Positions 4,968-5,626 of a stretch of 5,626 bases of DNA are shown here, in pieces. Each line of letters starts with the position of its first letter. Position 1 is the stretch's first letter. The notes under the pieces were generated by a model. It saw only the letters and a list, made by a program, of their open reading frames with translations, was not told where the DNA came from and searched no databases. The stretch comes from an uncultured Micrococcales bacterium (GTDB lineage: Bacteria; Actinomycetota; Actinomycetes; S36-B12; GCA-2699445). The DNA lies in contig CAIWTL010000241.1 in the NCBI GenBank assembly GCA_903915555.1, positions 1 through 5,626 on the forward strand, read 5' to 3'. A program made the position numbers and the translations under genes.

Positions 4968-5626
4968 GTGGCGACATCGGTGGTGATGCCCCAGCTGGGT
5001 GAGAGCGTGACCGAAGGCACGGTCACCCGTTGGCTCAAGCAGGTGGGCGAGCACGTCGAGGCCGACGAACCCCTCCTCGAGGTGTCCACGGACAAGGTCG
5101 ACACCGAGATCCCCTCACCTGCTTCGGGCTACCTCGTGGCCATCAGCGCAGCCGAGGACGACGTCGTCGAGGTGGGCGGCATGCTCGCCACCATCGGGGA
5201 CTCCCCCGTCACGACACCGGCCCCCGCTGCACCGAGCGACGCTGCGGCCAGCATCGACCTCCCCACCGGTCCGCCCCTGTCGCCCGACATGGCTCCGCCC
5301 CCCATGCCGCCGCCCAGCATGCCCCCGCCGACGATGCCTCCGCCGACCATGCCTCCGCCGACGGAGGCGCCCGCCGCTGCCCCGGCGCCGTCCGGAGGGC
5401 ACGGCCCGGGCAGTGAGGTGCGACTGCCGGAACTCGGGGAGTCGGTCACCGAGGGCACCGTCACCCGATGGCTCAAGCAGGTCGGTGACGATGTGGCCGT
5501 CGACGAGCCACTCGTCGAGATCTCCACGGACAAGGTCGACACCGAGATCCCCTCACCGGTCGCCGGCCGGCTGGTCAGCATCGCCGTCGCCGAGGACGAG
5601 ACCGTCGAGGTGGGCGGCGTCCTGGC
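4968..5626 (+). CDS. sucB: Dihydrolipoamide acyltransferase (E2, SucB/DlaT/AceF type), N-terminal part
   Basis: The E2 core enzyme of 2-oxoacid dehydrogenase complexes, carrying acyl groups on swinging lipoyl arms; the right end is cut by the window after about 219 residues. From GTG at 4968 it reads MATSVVMPQLGESVTEGT. Lipoyl domain 1 covers about residues 2-80 with lipoylated K43 in STDKVDTE. A Pro/Ala/Met linker follows (about 81-149). Lipoyl domain 2 starts near residue 150 with LPELGESVTEGT and has lipoylated K189 in the same STDKVDTE motif. The E1/E3-binding and catalytic domains must lie beyond the window. Two or more near-identical lipoyl domains fit the actinobacterial DlaT/AceF type, where one E2 may serve both pyruvate and 2-oxoglutarate dehydrogenases (family knowledge); which substrate applies here cannot be told. 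lipB and lipA commonly follow in relatives. Confidence 0.93.
   Translation, partial: MATSVVMPQLGESVTEGTVTRWLKQVGEHVEADEPLLEVSTDKVDTEIPSPASGYLVAISAAEDDVVEVGGMLATIGDSPVTTPAPAAPSDAAASIDLPTGPPLSPDMAPPPMPPPSMPPPTMPPPTMPPPTEAPAAAPAPSGGHGPGSEVRLPELGESVTEGTVTRWLKQVGDDVAVDEPLVEISTDKVDTEIPSPVAGRLVSIAVAEDETVEVGGVL
5085..5119 (+). repeat. Direct repeat, copy 1 (lipoyl-lysine segment)
   Basis: This 35-nt stretch is identical to 5523-5557, 438 bp downstream. It encodes the lipoylation segment of lipoyl domain 1 (STDKVDTEIPS plus the first two bases of the next Pro codon). Identity at synonymous sites suggests a recent duplication or continuing gene conversion between the domains. Confidence 0.85.
5289..5363 (+). 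repeat. Five 15-bp tandem units coding a Met-Pro pentapeptide linker
   Basis: Five in-frame 15-bp units start at 5289, 5304, 5319, 5334 and 5349 and encode MAPPP, MPPPS, MPPPT, MPPPT and MPPPT. The last three units differ only at third codon positions. The array sits in the flexible linker between the two lipoyl domains of the E2 protein. Pro/Ala-rich linkers are usual in E2 proteins, but a regular methionine every fifth residue is not something I recall for this family. Confidence 0.9.
5523..5557 (+). repeat. Direct repeat, copy 2 (lipoyl-lysine segment)
   Basis: This is the second copy of the 35-nt identical segment, around K189 of lipoyl domain 2. The flanks diverge immediately (ATC in place of GTG before it; Pro-Val in place of Pro-Ala after it), so the identity is limited to the lipoylation hairpin. 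Confidence 0.85.

Noticed and set aside
5129..5581. A minus-strand frame with Gly-Gly-Gly-Met-type repeats
   Set aside because: It is the antisense reading of the Met-Pro repeat in the E2 linker and has no independent coding evidence.

Overview
The window reads as chromosomal DNA from a high-GC actinobacterium, most likely of the order Mycobacteriales (a Dietzia-, Gordonia- or Rhodococcus-like genus). The reasons are the strong G/C bias at third codon positions, four of six genes beginning with GTG, TAnnnT-type -10 boxes, and gene content and order (leuC divergent from an IclR regulator; gcvT divergent from pepA; an actinobacterial multi-lipoyl-domain E2) that match this order from memory. 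The genus is an inference. Coding density is very high, and no mobile element, CRISPR array, tRNA or rRNA was seen.

Left end (1-912). The first 40 bases hold, on the minus strand, the start of leuC (isopropylmalate isomerase large subunit), which runs off the window. Divergent from it is an IclR-family regulator that looks like LtbR, the leucine/tryptophan biosynthesis repressor described in Corynebacterium. The region between them carries a perfect 8-bp inverted repeat (121-141) containing an 11/12 match to the LtbR box as I recall it. It also carries a further half-site 21 bp away and a separate perfect 9-bp inverted repeat (75-110) inside the leuC leader. The regulator gene converges on gcvT with only 23 bp between them.

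Middle (912-3507). gcvT (T-protein of the glycine cleavage system) lies on the minus strand and pepA (M17 leucyl aminopeptidase) on the plus strand. They diverge from a 58-bp region in which a gcvT -10 box sits 7 nt from its ATG (suggesting a leaderless mRNA) and overlaps a candidate -35 box for pepA.

Right end (3522-5626). lpdA (dihydrolipoamide dehydrogenase, E3) follows pepA after 14 bp. 72 bp later comes the start of the E2 acyltransferase gene (sucB/dlaT/aceF type), cut off by the window edge after two lipoyl domains. The E2 linker holds a five-unit Met/Pro pentapeptide repeat. pepA, lpdA and sucB are probably co-transcribed.

The theme of the right half is lipoyl-dependent one- and two-carbon metabolism: Lpd is the E3 shared by the pyruvate/2-oxoglutarate dehydrogenases and the glycine cleavage system, GcvT works on the lipoyl-bound intermediate of the latter, and the E2 carries lipoyl arms. 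No clearly new system is present. The most notable points are the leuC/ltbR control region, the leaderless gcvT promoter and the Met-Pro linker repeat.
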